DNA of 64,000 nt. It comes from Dyella sp. C11 (GTDB lineage: Bacteria > Pseudomonadota > Gammaproteobacteria > Xanthomonadales > Rhodanobacteraceae). The DNA is taken from contig NZ_QAVX01000006.1 of assembly GCF_003121485.1 (NCBI RefSeq), forward strand, positions 87,737 to 151,736, in the 5' to 3' direction. The translations under genes and the position numbers were made by a program. Below are positions 35,464 to 43,912 of this stretch, piece after piece. The first letter of the stretch is position 1; each line of letters begins with the position of its first letter. The notes under the pieces are model-generated. The model saw only the letters and a list, made by a program, of their open reading frames with translations, did no database searches and was not told where the DNA came from.

Positions 35464-36666
35464 ATGAAACGCCGCGAATTCCTGCTCGCTGCCGCCACCG
35501 CCGCTGTTGCCGCGCCTGCGCTGTCGTTCTCCGGCAAGTTGTTTGCCGCTCCCGCCAGCGCACCGCGCTTCCTGCTCGTGTTCCTGCGCGGCGGCTATGA
35601 CTCCAACAACCTGCTGATTCCCTACGGCAGCGACTTCTACTACGAATCGCGCCCCACGCTCGCCATCGCCAAACCCGATGCGTACAACGCCAACAGTGCG
35701 ATCGGCCTCGATGCGAACTGGGGGCTCAACCCGGTACTGCGCGATTCCATCTACCCGTTGTGGCAGAAGCGACAGGTTGCCTTCGTGCCGTTCGCGGGCA
35801 CCGACGACATGTCGCGCAGCCACTTCGAAACGCAGGACAACATCGAGTCCGGCGAGCCCACCGATCAGCGTAGCAATTTCCGCTCGGGCTTCATGGCGCG
35901 CCTGTCGGGCCAGATGAGCACGGTGCCCTCCATTGCCTTTACGGATGCGTTGCCGCTGACGTTCCAGGGCAGCGGTCGCGACATCCCGAATATTTCGCTG
36001 CGCGGCAATACCAAGCCGGTGTACGACGAACGACAGGCGGGCATTCTTGCCGGCATGTATCGCGATACCACGCTGGCTTCCGCCGCCGCTGACGGCCTTG
36101 AGCTCCGCCAGACCGTATCGAAAGAGTTGCAGGACGAAATGATGAAGGCGAACCGCGGCGCCCCCAACGCCAAGAGTTTCGCCGACGAAACGCAGCGCAT
36201 CGCCACCATGATGCGCGACCAGTATCGCCTCGGCTTCGTGGATGTCGGCGGCTGGGACACGCACGTCAACCAGGGCAGCACCCCGGGCCAGCTGGCCAAC
36301 AATCTTTCCAACCTCGGCAAGGGCCTTGCCGCCTATGCCGACGCGCTGGGCGACGAGTGGAACAACACCGTCGTGGTGGTGGTGTCGGAATTCGGCCGCA
36401 CGTTCCGCGAAAACGGCAACAAGGGCACCGACCACGGCCACGGCACCACCTATTGGGTATTGGGTGGCAAGGTGAACGGTGGACGCATCGCCGGGCAACA
36501 GGTGGCGGTGAACGCGCAAAGCCTGCTGCAGAACCGCGACTACCCGGTGCTCAACAATTATCGCGATGTACTGTCGGGTGTGATGGGGCGCATGTGGGGC
36601 CTCAACAACGGCCAGCTGCAGTCGGTATTCCCTGGCGCGAAGCCGAAGGATCTTCAGCTCGTCTGA
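35464..36666 (+). CDS. DUF1501 family protein with Tat-type signal
   Basis: The 400-residue protein begins MKRREFLLAAATAAVAAPAL, a twin-arginine signal (RREFL), so it is probably exported folded to the periplasm. The core resembles the alkaline-phosphatase/sulfatase-like superfamily to which DUF1501 belongs: FLLVFLRGGYDSNNLLIP, FAGTDDMSRSHFETQDNIESG, VDVGGWDTHVNQGST and VVVSEFGRTFRENGNKGTDH with clustered Asp/His that could bind metal. It is translated immediately after the DUF1800 partner. Catalytic activity is not established for the family. Confidence 0.9.
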   Translation: MKRREFLLAAATAAVAAPALSFSGKLFAAPASAPRFLLVFLRGGYDSNNLLIPYGSDFYYESRPTLAIAKPDAYNANSAIGLDANWGLNPVLRDSIYPLWQKRQVAFVPFAGTDDMSRSHFETQDNIESGEPTDQRSNFRSGFMARLSGQMSTVPSIAFTDALPLTFQGSGRDIPNISLRGNTKPVYDERQAGILAGMYRDTTLASAAADGLELRQTVSKELQDEMMKANRGAPNAKSFADETQRIATMMRDQYRLGFVDVGGWDTHVNQGSTPGQLANNLSNLGKGLAAYADALGDEWNNTVVVVVSEFGRTFRENGNKGTDHGHGTTYWVLGGKVNGGRIAGQQVAVNAQSLLQNRDYPVLNNYRDVLSGVMGRMWGLNNGQLQSVFPGAKPKDLQLV

Positions 36667-36687
36667 TCGTCAAGTCGCGCACAGGGT

Positions 36688-36726
36688 GCGCTCCCACACG
36701 AGCACTCCGTCGCCTTGTGGGAGCGC
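36688..36726. terminator. Long-stem inverted repeat between convergent genes
   Basis: GCGCTCCCACA (36688-36698) pairs with TGTGGGAGCGC (36716-36726) over a 17-base loop. The TGTGGGAGCGC unit looks like a dispersed gammaproteobacterial intergenic repeat. It lies between the DUF1501 and DUF1579 genes and may terminate both. Confidence 0.5.
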
Positions 36727-36741
36727 GACGCCTTTCAGCGA

Positions 36742-37188
36742 TTACTTCACCCGCACATACCGCCCGCTCATCACCGGCTCCCACTTCACGCCGCCATCGA
36801 ACGAGCTTTCCAGCCTGAGCGTGACGGTGTCATCACCGTCGAATGCATAGATATGGCGAGTCTGTCCACGCGGCGAACTGCGCACAAAGGTAAGGCGTTC
36901 GCCATCCCACACGCCTGGCGCTGGCGTGCCCGGGACAAAGCCGTAGCTGTCGAACCAGTAGAGGCTGTATTGGTCGTGGTCGGGCTCTGCGACAAACACC
37001 GCGTGAACCAGCAACGCGGTCTTGCCTTCGCGCTCCTCCCGGTAGTCCTGCACCAGAAGGCGACCATTGAGTTGCAGCACGGACGTGACATGCGCCGTCG
37101 CATCGCCACCCTGCCCCCAACGGGTGGTGGCGATGGTTTCATCGCCGCGCCACTCGCCAGCCAGTTGCGCCAGGATGCCCGAAGCCAT
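36742..37188 (-). CDS. DUF1579-like hypothetical protein
   Basis: The 148-residue protein has no signal peptide. It has a lipocalin/FABP-like beta pattern: LAQLAGEWRGDETI, then VLQLNGRLLVQDYREEREGK, HDQYSLYWFDSYGF, GVWDGERLTFVRSSPRGQTRHIY and LESSFDGGVKWEPVMSGRYVRV. This matches DUF1579-type proteins. It begins 3 bases after the stop of the HAAS-domain gene and is the last gene of the PadR operon. Function unknown, perhaps binding a small hydrophobic ligand. Confidence 0.75.
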   Translation of the reverse strand: MASGILAQLAGEWRGDETIATTRWGQGGDATAHVTSVLQLNGRLLVQDYREEREGKTALLVHAVFVAEPDHDQYSLYWFDSYGFVPGTPAPGVWDGERLTFVRSSPRGQTRHIYAFDGDDTVTLRLESSFDGGVKWEPVMSGRYVRVK

Positions 37189-37191
37189 GGC

Positions 37192-38109
37192 TCAGCGAGC
37201 CTCGCCCACGATACGCACCAGAAGGCTCTTGGCGATGGCGCCATGCAGCTTGCCCAGTCCACGCACCATATGCAGCGTGGCGAACAACATCAGGATGCCG
37301 ACGATGCAGGTAAGCACGGCGAGCGGCCAGTAGTTGTTGTCGCACAGCCAGTAGGGGTAGCCGCATTGCAGATTGATCACATCGGCCACGCTCAACGCCT
37401 TCAGGATTGGCGTGGCAATGAAACCCAGCGAGATGCTCAGGAACGTGATGGTCACGGTGAAATACAGGATGCCCAGCGGAAGCATCAGCATCATGTAGAA
37501 CAGCGTGGTCCACGTATGGACATCCGTGAAGATGGCACCCACACGCTGCCAGAACGACTTGCCGTCCATGGAAGGATACGGTGGGCGACGTGGCATGCGC
37601 TCGCCCAGCATCGTCTCCACGATGCGGCCTTCCAGCAGCGACAGCGCGCGCACCGTGCCCAGGAAAAGAACCATGAAGGGGATGCCGATGATCAGTATCG
37701 ACAGGCTCAGCGACAGCGAAATGCCCGTCACTGCCCAGGTGAAATAGAAGACGCCCGTGGCCAATGACAACAGCATGTAGAACAAGGCACCCCATGTGCG
37801 TGAATCCGCTGCCACGCCAAAGAACTGGCCCCACACGGAGCGCTGTTTCGGCATGACAGGTGGCCGCAACGCGCGTTGGATCTTGATCTCCTGGTCGCGG
37901 TAGATGTCCGCCACTTCCTCAGGCGCGCCATACGTGCTCACGACGTGCGCAAGCATGTCGGCTTCGCTGCGCGTCGGGTTGTCGGCCAGCTCGGCGCGCA
38001 GGTGTTCTTCGGCGTCGTAGAGCGCATCCTGGATCAACGCAGGGTCTGCGCCTTTGAGCGCTGCGCGCAACTGCTTCAGGTATTCGGCGATCGTGCGTGG
38101 TGCATTCAT
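37192..38109 (-). CDS. HAAS (DUF1700) plus sensor-domain membrane protein
   Basis: The 305-residue protein has an N-terminal helical HAAS domain (MNAPRTIAEYLKQLRAALKG..., helices with EEHLRAEL and VVSTYGAPEEVADIYRDQEI, about 1-80). A C-terminal four-helix membrane 'sensor' domain follows, with duplicated halves: each has TWGALFYMLLSLATGVFYFTW or TWTTLFYMMLMLPLGILYFTV. HAAS proteins occur next to PadR regulators and are thought to interact with them. Here its ATG shares one base with the PadR stop (TAATG), so the two are translationally coupled. Confidence 0.85.
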   Translation of the reverse strand: MNAPRTIAEYLKQLRAALKGADPALIQDALYDAEEHLRAELADNPTRSEADMLAHVVSTYGAPEEVADIYRDQEIKIQRALRPPVMPKQRSVWGQFFGVAADSRTWGALFYMLLSLATGVFYFTWAVTGISLSLSLSILIIGIPFMVLFLGTVRALSLLEGRIVETMLGERMPRRPPYPSMDGKSFWQRVGAIFTDVHTWTTLFYMMLMLPLGILYFTVTITFLSISLGFIATPILKALSVADVINLQCGYPYWLCDNNYWPLAVLTCIVGILMLFATLHMVRGLGKLHGAIAKSLLVRIVGEAR

Positions 38110-38471
38110 TACACCCCTCCTTGCAAAACGGCATCGACGGAGTCGCGCGTGGCCGCCCAGGCTTCCACCCAGTCGCGCAACACCTCGCGCCCCTGCTTCG
38201 TGATCCGGTAATAACGCCGCGGTGGTCCGCTGATGGAGGGTTCCACCTCGCTGGCCAGCAGCCCCGCCCCTTCGAGATTGCGCAGCACGGGATAAAGCGC
38301 ACTCTGCTTGCCCGCCAGCACGCCCTCGCCCACCTCTTCCAGGCGCTTGGCAATCTGGTAGCCGTACATCGGCTGACGCGATTGCCCCAACACCGCCAGC
38401 AGCACCAGCGACACCGTGCCCGCCGACAGCTCTTTCTGGAACTTCTTCAGATGGCTGCTGTTGTCTTCCAC
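38109..38471 (-). CDS. PadR-family transcriptional regulator
   Basis: The 120-residue winged-helix repressor starts with GTG. PadR signatures are GTVSLVLLAVLGQSRQPMYGYQIAKRLEE, the recognition helix KQSALYPVLRNLEGAGLLASE, and the wing PPRRYYRITKQGREVLRDWVEAW. The C-terminal helix expected for dimerisation is short. It is the first gene of a three-gene operon with the HAAS-sensor and DUF1579-like genes, so autoregulation that also controls these partners is likely. A candidate operator lies immediately upstream. Confidence 0.92.
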   Translation of the reverse strand: MEDNSSHLKKFQKELSAGTVSLVLLAVLGQSRQPMYGYQIAKRLEEVGEGVLAGKQSALYPVLRNLEGAGLLASEVEPSISGPPRRYYRITKQGREVLRDWVEAWAATRDSVDAVLQGGV

Positions 38472-38504
38472 AACCCACCCGCACTGCTACTCAGTCTGGA
38501 GAGA

Positions 38505-38529
38505 ACTATAGTGTGGACTTAACACTAGT
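38505..38529 (-). promoter_or_regulatory. Candidate PadR operator and promoter
   Basis: AGTGT (38510-38514) and ACACT (38522-38526) form an inverted repeat with a 7-base spacer. It overlaps the palindrome ACTATAGT (38505-38512), whose TATAGT reads as a -10 box on the minus strand, 40 bases ahead of the PadR start. This arrangement suits autorepression. Confidence 0.5.
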
Positions 38530-38794
38530 GCATGGGCGGGAAGTCATAGGGTGCGGGAAGTCATGGTGTGGGAAAGGCGTACAGACATGAGGCGCGTCCA
38601 ACCTGCAGGCGGGCGCGGAAACTGTTGCGATGAAATCTGCGCCCGGGATCCAGCCGCTGGGAGGCCACTTTCTGGATCGCACGTGACCCGGGGGATGGGG
38701 ATAAGCGGGCGTCGTCAGTGGCCTGCGCGCTCGCTTGCGCTACGATTACAGCAGTAATGATTAATGCCTTGGCCCCGCAGGAGGGGCGCGATTT
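38530..38794. other. Intergenic region between padR and pyrC
   Basis: With the PadR operator region this makes a 323-base gene-free gap. No gene or strong structure is seen apart from a GGAGG ribosome site about 10 bases before the pyrC ATG. Promoters for the divergent genes are expected here. Confidence 0.5.
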
Positions 38795-39832
38795 ATGACG
38801 ACAATTTCGATCCGGACGCCCGACGATTGGCATGTCCATCTACGCGACGGCGCGCAACTGGAGCAGACCGTGGCCGCAACGGCCCACGGTTTCGCACGGG
38901 CCATCGTGATGCCGAATCTGGTTCCTCCCGTCTGCACGGTGGAGGCCGCCCGCCAATACCGTGATCGGATTCGAGCCGCAACTCCAGCGGGAGCCTCGTT
39001 TGAGCCTCTCATGACGTGCTATCTCACCAACGACATCGATCCCGAAGAAGTGGCGACGGGTTACGCCGCGGGTGTCTTTGCCGCATGCAAGCTCTACCCG
39101 GCCCATGCCACGACCAATTCAAACCATGGTGTGACGGACATTCGGCGAATCCATGCCGTGCTGGCTACCATGGAACGTATCGGGATGCCGCTGCTGATTC
39201 ACGGCGAGGTGACCGACGCAGCCGTGGATGTGTTCGATCGCGAAGCCATCTTCATTGAACGCGTGCTTTCCGGCATCGTGCGAGACTTCCCGGGACTCAA
39301 GGTGGTGCTGGAGCACATCACCACCACCGAGGCAGCGGACTTTGTCCGTGAGTCTCGCGATCAGGTCGCCGCCACCATCACGCCGCACCACCTGATGATC
39401 AATCGCAATGCGATGTTTCAAGGTGGATTCCGCCCGCACGCCTACTGCCTGCCCGTGGCCAAGCGCGAGAAGCATCGCATCGCGCTGCGCCAGGCCGCGA
39501 CTTCTGGATCGTCCCGCTTTTTCCTCGGCACGGATTCCGCGCCCCATCCGCGCGCAGCGAAGGAATCAGCGTGCGGCTGCGCGGGGATATTCAACGCGCC
39601 AGTTGCACTGGAAGCGTATGCACAGGTGTTCGAAGAGGAAGGTGCACTTGACCGTCTTGAGGCTTTTGCCTCGGAGCATGGCCCCCGTTTCTATGGCCTT
39701 CCCCTGAATGAAGGCCGCGTCACGCTGACGCGCAGTCCGTGGCAGGTACCCGATGTGATCGAAGTCGGGGGACAAGCCGTGGTGCCCTTCCTCGCCGGCG
39801 AAACCCTGGCCTGGCGCCTCGACACGAATTGA
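38795..39832 (+). CDS. pyrC: Dihydroorotase
   Basis: The 345-residue zinc enzyme of pyrimidine synthesis cyclises carbamoyl-aspartate to dihydroorotate. The short PyrC class (about 345 residues) is clear: metal histidines in DWHVHLRDG, the carboxylated lysine in [34 protein letters not shown] and the final aspartate in [21 protein letters not shown] precedes the ATG. It stands alone, as is usual in proteobacteria. Confidence 0.96.
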   Translation: MTTISIRTPDDWHVHLRDGAQLEQTVAATAHGFARAIVMPNLVPPVCTVEAARQYRDRIRAATPAGASFEPLMTCYLTNDIDPEEVATGYAAGVFAACKLYPAHATTNSNHGVTDIRRIHAVLATMERIGMPLLIHGEVTDAAVDVFDREAIFIERVLSGIVRDFPGLKVVLEHITTTEAADFVRESRDQVAATITPHHLMINRNAMFQGGFRPHAYCLPVAKREKHRIALRQAATSGSSRFFLGTDSAPHPRAAKESACGCAGIFNAPVALEAYAQVFEEEGALDRLEAFASEHGPRFYGLPLNEGRVTLTRSPWQVPDVIEVGGQAVVPFLAGETLAWRLDTN

Positions 39833-40311
39833 AATCACCGCTTGCGCGAAGCCTCGCCATGAGAAAGGAGCGCGGGCTTGCTGCGTCGGCACTGCCTTGC
39901 ATGCACGCCACCAACCAAGGTCAGCAAAATACGTACTGAAGGCGCTGCTACTGCACACACCTTGGTCTCCAAAACGGTTCTGACTTTGGTGTGATGCCCA
40001 TGGGCCCACAACGGCTTGCCCCCATGGCGCCGCCGTTGGAAAGGCTGCCCGGCGGCGCTTCCTGCAGTCACCGCCCCCCATCCGGTCTTCTGACGGGGGG
40101 GCCGAGACCCACCGCAACCTCTTTGCCACCCAAGTGAACGGTTTTCCTAACGCAACACCATTCCAGCAGGAGCAAAATCGGGCAAGAAAGCGGGGCACTG
40201 CGAGGCTTCAAGATATCCGTGCGGGCCAACGATACCGGGCAGTCGACGATTGGCGATAGAAGATCAACTCGCCGATCGATGGCACGGCTGCACTCATGAC
40301 GGGAACGGCTT
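39833..40311. other. Gene-free region upstream of the AraC gene
   Basis: About 480 bases. An open frame on the minus strand here begins in the gap and runs into pyrC, with no family-like sequence and no ribosome site, so I do not call it. No clear promoter, repeat or RNA structure was found. Confidence 0.5.
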
Positions 40312-41268
40312 ATGGCTATTGAAGGTGCAATCCGGTCGTCGTCGTCCCGAAAGTTGATCTCGATCGACGAAATTCTGCACGCCAGGCCGAATATGCCGCT
40401 GGCGAGCACGCGCGGGCGCGGCTGGGAGGGCGTGACGGTGGACGTGCACCGCGCCTACTACAACGTGGCCGAAAATTATGCGGGACTGGATCATCACATG
40501 GTCCACTATTGCCCGTCCGGCAGCGCCAAGCTGGCCCAGACCCGCGGTGGCAGCACGCATTGTGGCGTGATAAAGGCCGGCCACTCGCTGATCATGCCGG
40601 CAGGTTATCCATCCTCATGGGAAGGCGATGCGGCGCCGTCTGCCCGGCTGCGCATACCCACCTCGCTGGTGGCGGCAGCGGCGGAGCAACTGGGTCAACG
40701 TGCCGTTCCGCAAGTCGAGATACGCAACGTCTTCGAAACGTTCGATCCGGTGATAGGACGCCTCGTCCAGACCTTCCTTGCCGAGATGGAGCTGGAGCCT
40801 CACCCTTGCCAGGTGCTGATCGTCGATGCGCTTTCCACCGCCATCGCCGCGCATTTGATTCGCCGCTACAACATTTTCGGCGTCATCGAGACAGAGCGCA
40901 CCCGCTCACTGGGCCGACTGGAGATGGCGCGCCTGACCACGTTTGTTGAAGACAACCTGCACCGAAGCATCAGTCTCGATGAGCTGGCAGCGCAGGTGAA
41001 TGTCAGTCGCTTTCACTTCTGCCGCATTTTCAAGCAAAGCACGGGGACTACCGCTTTCAGCTTCGTGGAGCAGTGCCGCATCCGGCGCGCTCAAGTACTG
41101 ATTGTCGAAACCAACCTGCCCCTGGCTGAGGTTTCGCTGGTGACGGGCTTTGCCGATCAGAGCCACTTCACGCGCAGATTCCACTTCCACGTGGGATGCA
41201 CACCCGCCGCCTTCGCTCGTGAGCAAGGCCGCCGTCGCTCCGGTCGACAACCGCCGCCGATCGACTGA
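40312..41268 (+). CDS. AraC-family transcriptional regulator
   Basis: The 318-residue protein has an N-terminal ligand or interaction region (about 1-200, including the cupin-like AGHSLIMPAGYPSSWEG) and a C-terminal pair of helix-turn-helix motifs (about 205-305; ISLDELAAQVNVSRFHFCRIFKQSTG and LPLAEVSLVTGFADQSHFTRRFHFHVGCTPAAF). It precedes the bufferin cluster on the same strand with a 307-base gap and may regulate it; known bufferin operons often use an ECF sigma factor instead, and none is seen here. Alternative targets are the antiporter/efflux genes downstream. Confidence 0.9.
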   Translation: MAIEGAIRSSSSRKLISIDEILHARPNMPLASTRGRGWEGVTVDVHRAYYNVAENYAGLDHHMVHYCPSGSAKLAQTRGGSTHCGVIKAGHSLIMPAGYPSSWEGDAAPSARLRIPTSLVAAAAEQLGQRAVPQVEIRNVFETFDPVIGRLVQTFLAEMELEPHPCQVLIVDALSTAIAAHLIRRYNIFGVIETERTRSLGRLEMARLTTFVEDNLHRSISLDELAAQVNVSRFHFCRIFKQSTGTTAFSFVEQCRIRRAQVLIVETNLPLAEVSLVTGFADQSHFTRRFHFHVGCTPAAFAREQGRRRSGRQPPPID

Positions 41269-41575
41269 ACTGGCTCGCCGTCCTCAGACGGACATGCGAT
41301 AGCCGCAATTCACCCATCGTCGCTTCGATGCAAAGGAAGCTTTCCCGTAAGGGCGAGCCAGTGATCGTTCGCGCATTGATGTCACGTCGATCAATAGCAA
41401 TCGGAATCCATGACACGCAAGAAGCATCAATCCTTGCCGTGCGTCGATGACTAGGCTGTCTACAAACATGAATCGAAAACAAGTGCTCCCGGCAAGACGC
41501 CGCGAGGCACTCGCAGGCGGCCTGCAGGACAGCCAATTTCACGCGCAACCACACTCACGACCAAGGAGAACCACG
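41269..41575. promoter_or_regulatory. Likely promoter region of the bufferin operon
   Basis: The 307 bases between the AraC gene and bufA hold no supported gene. The operon promoter and AraC sites are expected here, but no half-site pair is convincing. GGAG lies 7 bases before the bufA ATG. Confidence 0.4.
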
Positions 41576-41908
41576 ATGTCCCACAGCAAAACCACCACGC
41601 TCGTCGCCGGTGCCATCGCCGCTGTCCTTGGCGGCATGGTGAGTACCACCGCATTCGCCCAGGACTTCACCCCGGCACAGAAGAAGATCCAGGCCCAGAA
41701 CACGGTGCTGGTGAAGTCCGGCAAGGTCGAGCCTTGTTTTGGTACCGCACTGAAGGGCCAGAACGATTGCTACGCCGGTGCCGGCACGACATGTGCGGGT
41801 ACCAGCACCGCGGACTACCAGGGCAACTCGTTCAAGCTCGTACCGAAGGGTACGTGCGAATCGATCAAGACTCCCAATGGCAATGGCAGCCTGAAGCCGA
41901 AGGTCTGA
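41576..41908 (+). CDS. bufA: Bufferin-type RiPP precursor BufA (DUF2282)
   Basis: The 110-residue precursor has a Sec signal peptide ([20 protein letters not shown]..., cleavage TTAFA-QD at 28/29). The DUF2282 core carries four cysteines at 54, 65, 73 and 94 in the contexts [33 protein letters not shown] and PKGTCES. Bufferins are ribosomally made copper-binding peptides whose cysteines are modified by a DUF692 (MNIO) enzyme before export; that enzyme gene lies directly downstream. The spacing of the four cysteines is as in the family. An in-frame ATG at 41468 is too far from the ribosome site; ATG 41576 follows AAGGAG. Confidence 0.9.
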   Translation: MSHSKTTTLVAGAIAAVLGGMVSTTAFAQDFTPAQKKIQAQNTVLVKSGKVEPCFGTALKGQNDCYAGAGTTCAGTSTADYQGNSFKLVPKGTCESIKTPNGNGSLKPKV

Positions 41909-42026
41909 CGTGCGGACACGCCAGGCAGCGTGCTGTCTGGCGTGTCCTTCGCCACATGCGATGCAGGTTCCACAACATCGCTTGCCGGCGTCCAACCGGT
42001 AAACGCGCACCATCTCGAGCCAGGCC

Positions 42027-42929
42027 ATGAAGACCATCAGCGACCTATCAAGCCATGGCAGCGCCCTTCCCCTCTGGCCGCCAGGAGGGACACCACTTTG
42101 CGCGGGAGTCGGGCTCAAGCCGGTGCACTACCGGTCCATTCTGGAACAGCGTCCGGGCGTCGGCTTCTTCGAGATTCACGCGGAGAATTACATGGGTGAA
42201 GGTGGTCCGCCCCATCGTTACCTGTCCGCCATCCGCGAGCACTACACACTTTCGGTGCATGGCGTGGGGCTTTCGCTGGGCGCCAGCCATCCGCTGGATG
42301 AGGCGCACCTGCAAAGGCTCAAGGTACTCATCGATCGATACCAGCCGATGTTTTTTTCCGAGCATCTGGCCTGGTCGACTCATGCGTCAGGGTATCTGAA
42401 CGATCTGTTGCCTCTCCCTTACACCGCTGAAACGCTGCATCGCGTCGTCGAACACATCGATGCCACCCAGACGTTTCTCGGCCGACGTTTGCTACTCGAG
42501 AACCCGTCGACCTATGTCCGGTTCACCGAGAGTACCTATGCCGAACCGGACTTCATCCAGGAGATCGTCCGGCGCACGAGCTGTGGTGTGCTGCTGGATG
42601 TCAACAATGTCCACGTGTCAGCCATCAATCACGGGTTTGACCCGTATGCGTACATCGATGCCATCCATCCTTCCTCCGTCGGCGAGATCCATCTGGCCGG
42701 CCACACGCATGAATGGGATGAGGACGGATCGCCACTGCTGATTGATACCCACGATCAAAACGTCAGCGACGCGGTCTGGTCGCTATACGCACATGCGATA
42801 CGAAGAATGGGCGCCGTTCCCACCATGATCGAATGGGACACGCGCATTCCCGGCCTCGATGTCCTTGTGGCCGAATCGCAATTGGCGAACGCGGTAGCAC
42901 GAGCGGCACAGGAGAAGGTCCATGTCTGA
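42027..42929 (+). CDS. bufB: MNIO-family RiPP-modifying enzyme BufB (DUF692)
   Basis: The 300-residue TIM-barrel multinuclear non-heme iron enzyme is predicted to oxidise precursor cysteines. Metal ligand candidates are His78 (SVHGVGLSLG), Glu112/His113 (FFSEHLAW), Glu159 (LLLENP), Asp191 (LLDVNNVHVS), His222 (EIHLAGH), Asp240 and His242 (IDTHDQ) and Glu269 (MIEWD). The head GVGLKPVHYRSILEQRPGVGFFEIHAENYMG is diagnostic for DUF692. It lies 118 bases after bufA. Its last eight bases overlap the start of the next gene, so these two are translationally coupled. Confidence 0.93.
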   Translation: MKTISDLSSHGSALPLWPPGGTPLCAGVGLKPVHYRSILEQRPGVGFFEIHAENYMGEGGPPHRYLSAIREHYTLSVHGVGLSLGASHPLDEAHLQRLKVLIDRYQPMFFSEHLAWSTHASGYLNDLLPLPYTAETLHRVVEHIDATQTFLGRRLLLENPSTYVRFTESTYAEPDFIQEIVRRTSCGVLLDVNNVHVSAINHGFDPYAYIDAIHPSSVGEIHLAGHTHEWDEDGSPLLIDTHDQNVSDAVWSLYAHAIRRMGAVPTMIEWDTRIPGLDVLVAESQLANAVARAAQEKVHV

Positions 42930-43902
42930 GCGGCAGGTTGTCCTGTACTTTTCCTGGAGTCGGCCCGACGAAACCGAGGCGCCGCTCACCGTCATCAACA
43001 ACCGTTTTCCGGCGCTGTTCGAGAGCCGCCGCATGCTTTACCCCCGCTACGAGGCCTTCTCGCGCACGGATGTATTCGATCAAGGTATCGGCGGCTTTCT
43101 TGACCATATCCAGCTGCCCAACTTCACGGCATTCGCTGAGTACGCCGGAAACATCACACAGCATCCGGTACCGATGGTCGAACGCATGGGAGACGACGGC
43201 CTGGCGCAGGAGATCAACGATGAATTGCTGCGGGATGTGGACACGCTCGTCGTCATCAGCCTGGATTCACTGCGCAGCCGACAGGCACCGACCAGCAACG
43301 AAATGCAGGCCATTCGCCGATTCCTGGCGCATCCTGATCATCTGCTTTTCGTATGCCCTCACCACGATATCGGTGATGTCAACGGCTTGCCGGAGAACAG
43401 GCAGGCGGCACGTCAGGAGCAGGAGTTCTATCACCACGGTGACAAAACCATTCCGCCACAACAGCGATTCGGTGGCTTTGCACGGTCGTTGCTGGCCGAA
43501 CTCGACATGCCGGTGGAGAATCAGTTCGGCCTCCATCCCCGTCTTGATGCGTCTGGAGAACCCTGGCCATTCCATGCCGATCGTGCGCTGGACCGCTGGC
43601 ATCTCTTGCGCGACGTGGGGGCGTTCAACGCGCACCCGCACCTGCCGCACCTGGCGCGAATCGGCCCTGCCCTGTCCAGGTTTGATGTGCTGGTCCGCCA
43701 GGAGATCTCGCCCGACGCGCCGCCACATCCTTTTCAGCTGGCTGGGACGCCTATGTTCGACGCGCTTCTCCAATCGGCACCCGGCGTATTCCAGGGAACG
43801 TTGCTTGTAAGCGACGCCACGCTGTGGAGTTCCACGGCAGGCGGCACCGAGCAACTTCAGAGGTTCTGGACGAATGTGCTGCAACGCGCCCTTCCGGTCT
43901 GA
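42922..43902 (+). CDS. Unrecognised histidine-rich protein inserted between bufB and bufC
   Basis: The 326-residue soluble protein has no signal peptide and no membrane segment. I do not recognise it as part of the standard buf operon. A central stretch (about 85-152, DVDTLVVISLDSL, then SNEMQAIRRFLAHPDHLLFVCPHHDIGD) has the look of a ThuA or class-I-glutaminase-like Rossmann fold. Histidines are abundant and often paired: 147-148, 171-172, 205, 218, 227, 238, 240, 243, 269. The C-terminal part (250-326) is a separate beta-rich segment. It overlaps bufB by eight bases (ATGTCTGA) and precedes bufC by 10 bases, so it is firmly in the operon. Roles in precursor modification or metal handling are speculative. 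Confidence 0.8.
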   Translation: MSERQVVLYFSWSRPDETEAPLTVINNRFPALFESRRMLYPRYEAFSRTDVFDQGIGGFLDHIQLPNFTAFAEYAGNITQHPVPMVERMGDDGLAQEINDELLRDVDTLVVISLDSLRSRQAPTSNEMQAIRRFLAHPDHLLFVCPHHDIGDVNGLPENRQAARQEQEFYHHGDKTIPPQQRFGGFARSLLAELDMPVENQFGLHPRLDASGEPWPFHADRALDRWHLLRDVGAFNAHPHLPHLARIGPALSRFDVLVRQEISPDAPPHPFQLAGTPMFDALLQSAPGVFQGTLLVSDATLWSSTAGGTEQLQRFWTNVLQRALPV

Positions 43903-43912
43903 GCACGATGCC

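Noticed and set aside
39566-40198. A 210-codon minus-strand frame spanning the end of pyrC and the gap after it
   Set aside because: No family resemblance and no ribosome site; half of it is antisense to pyrC.
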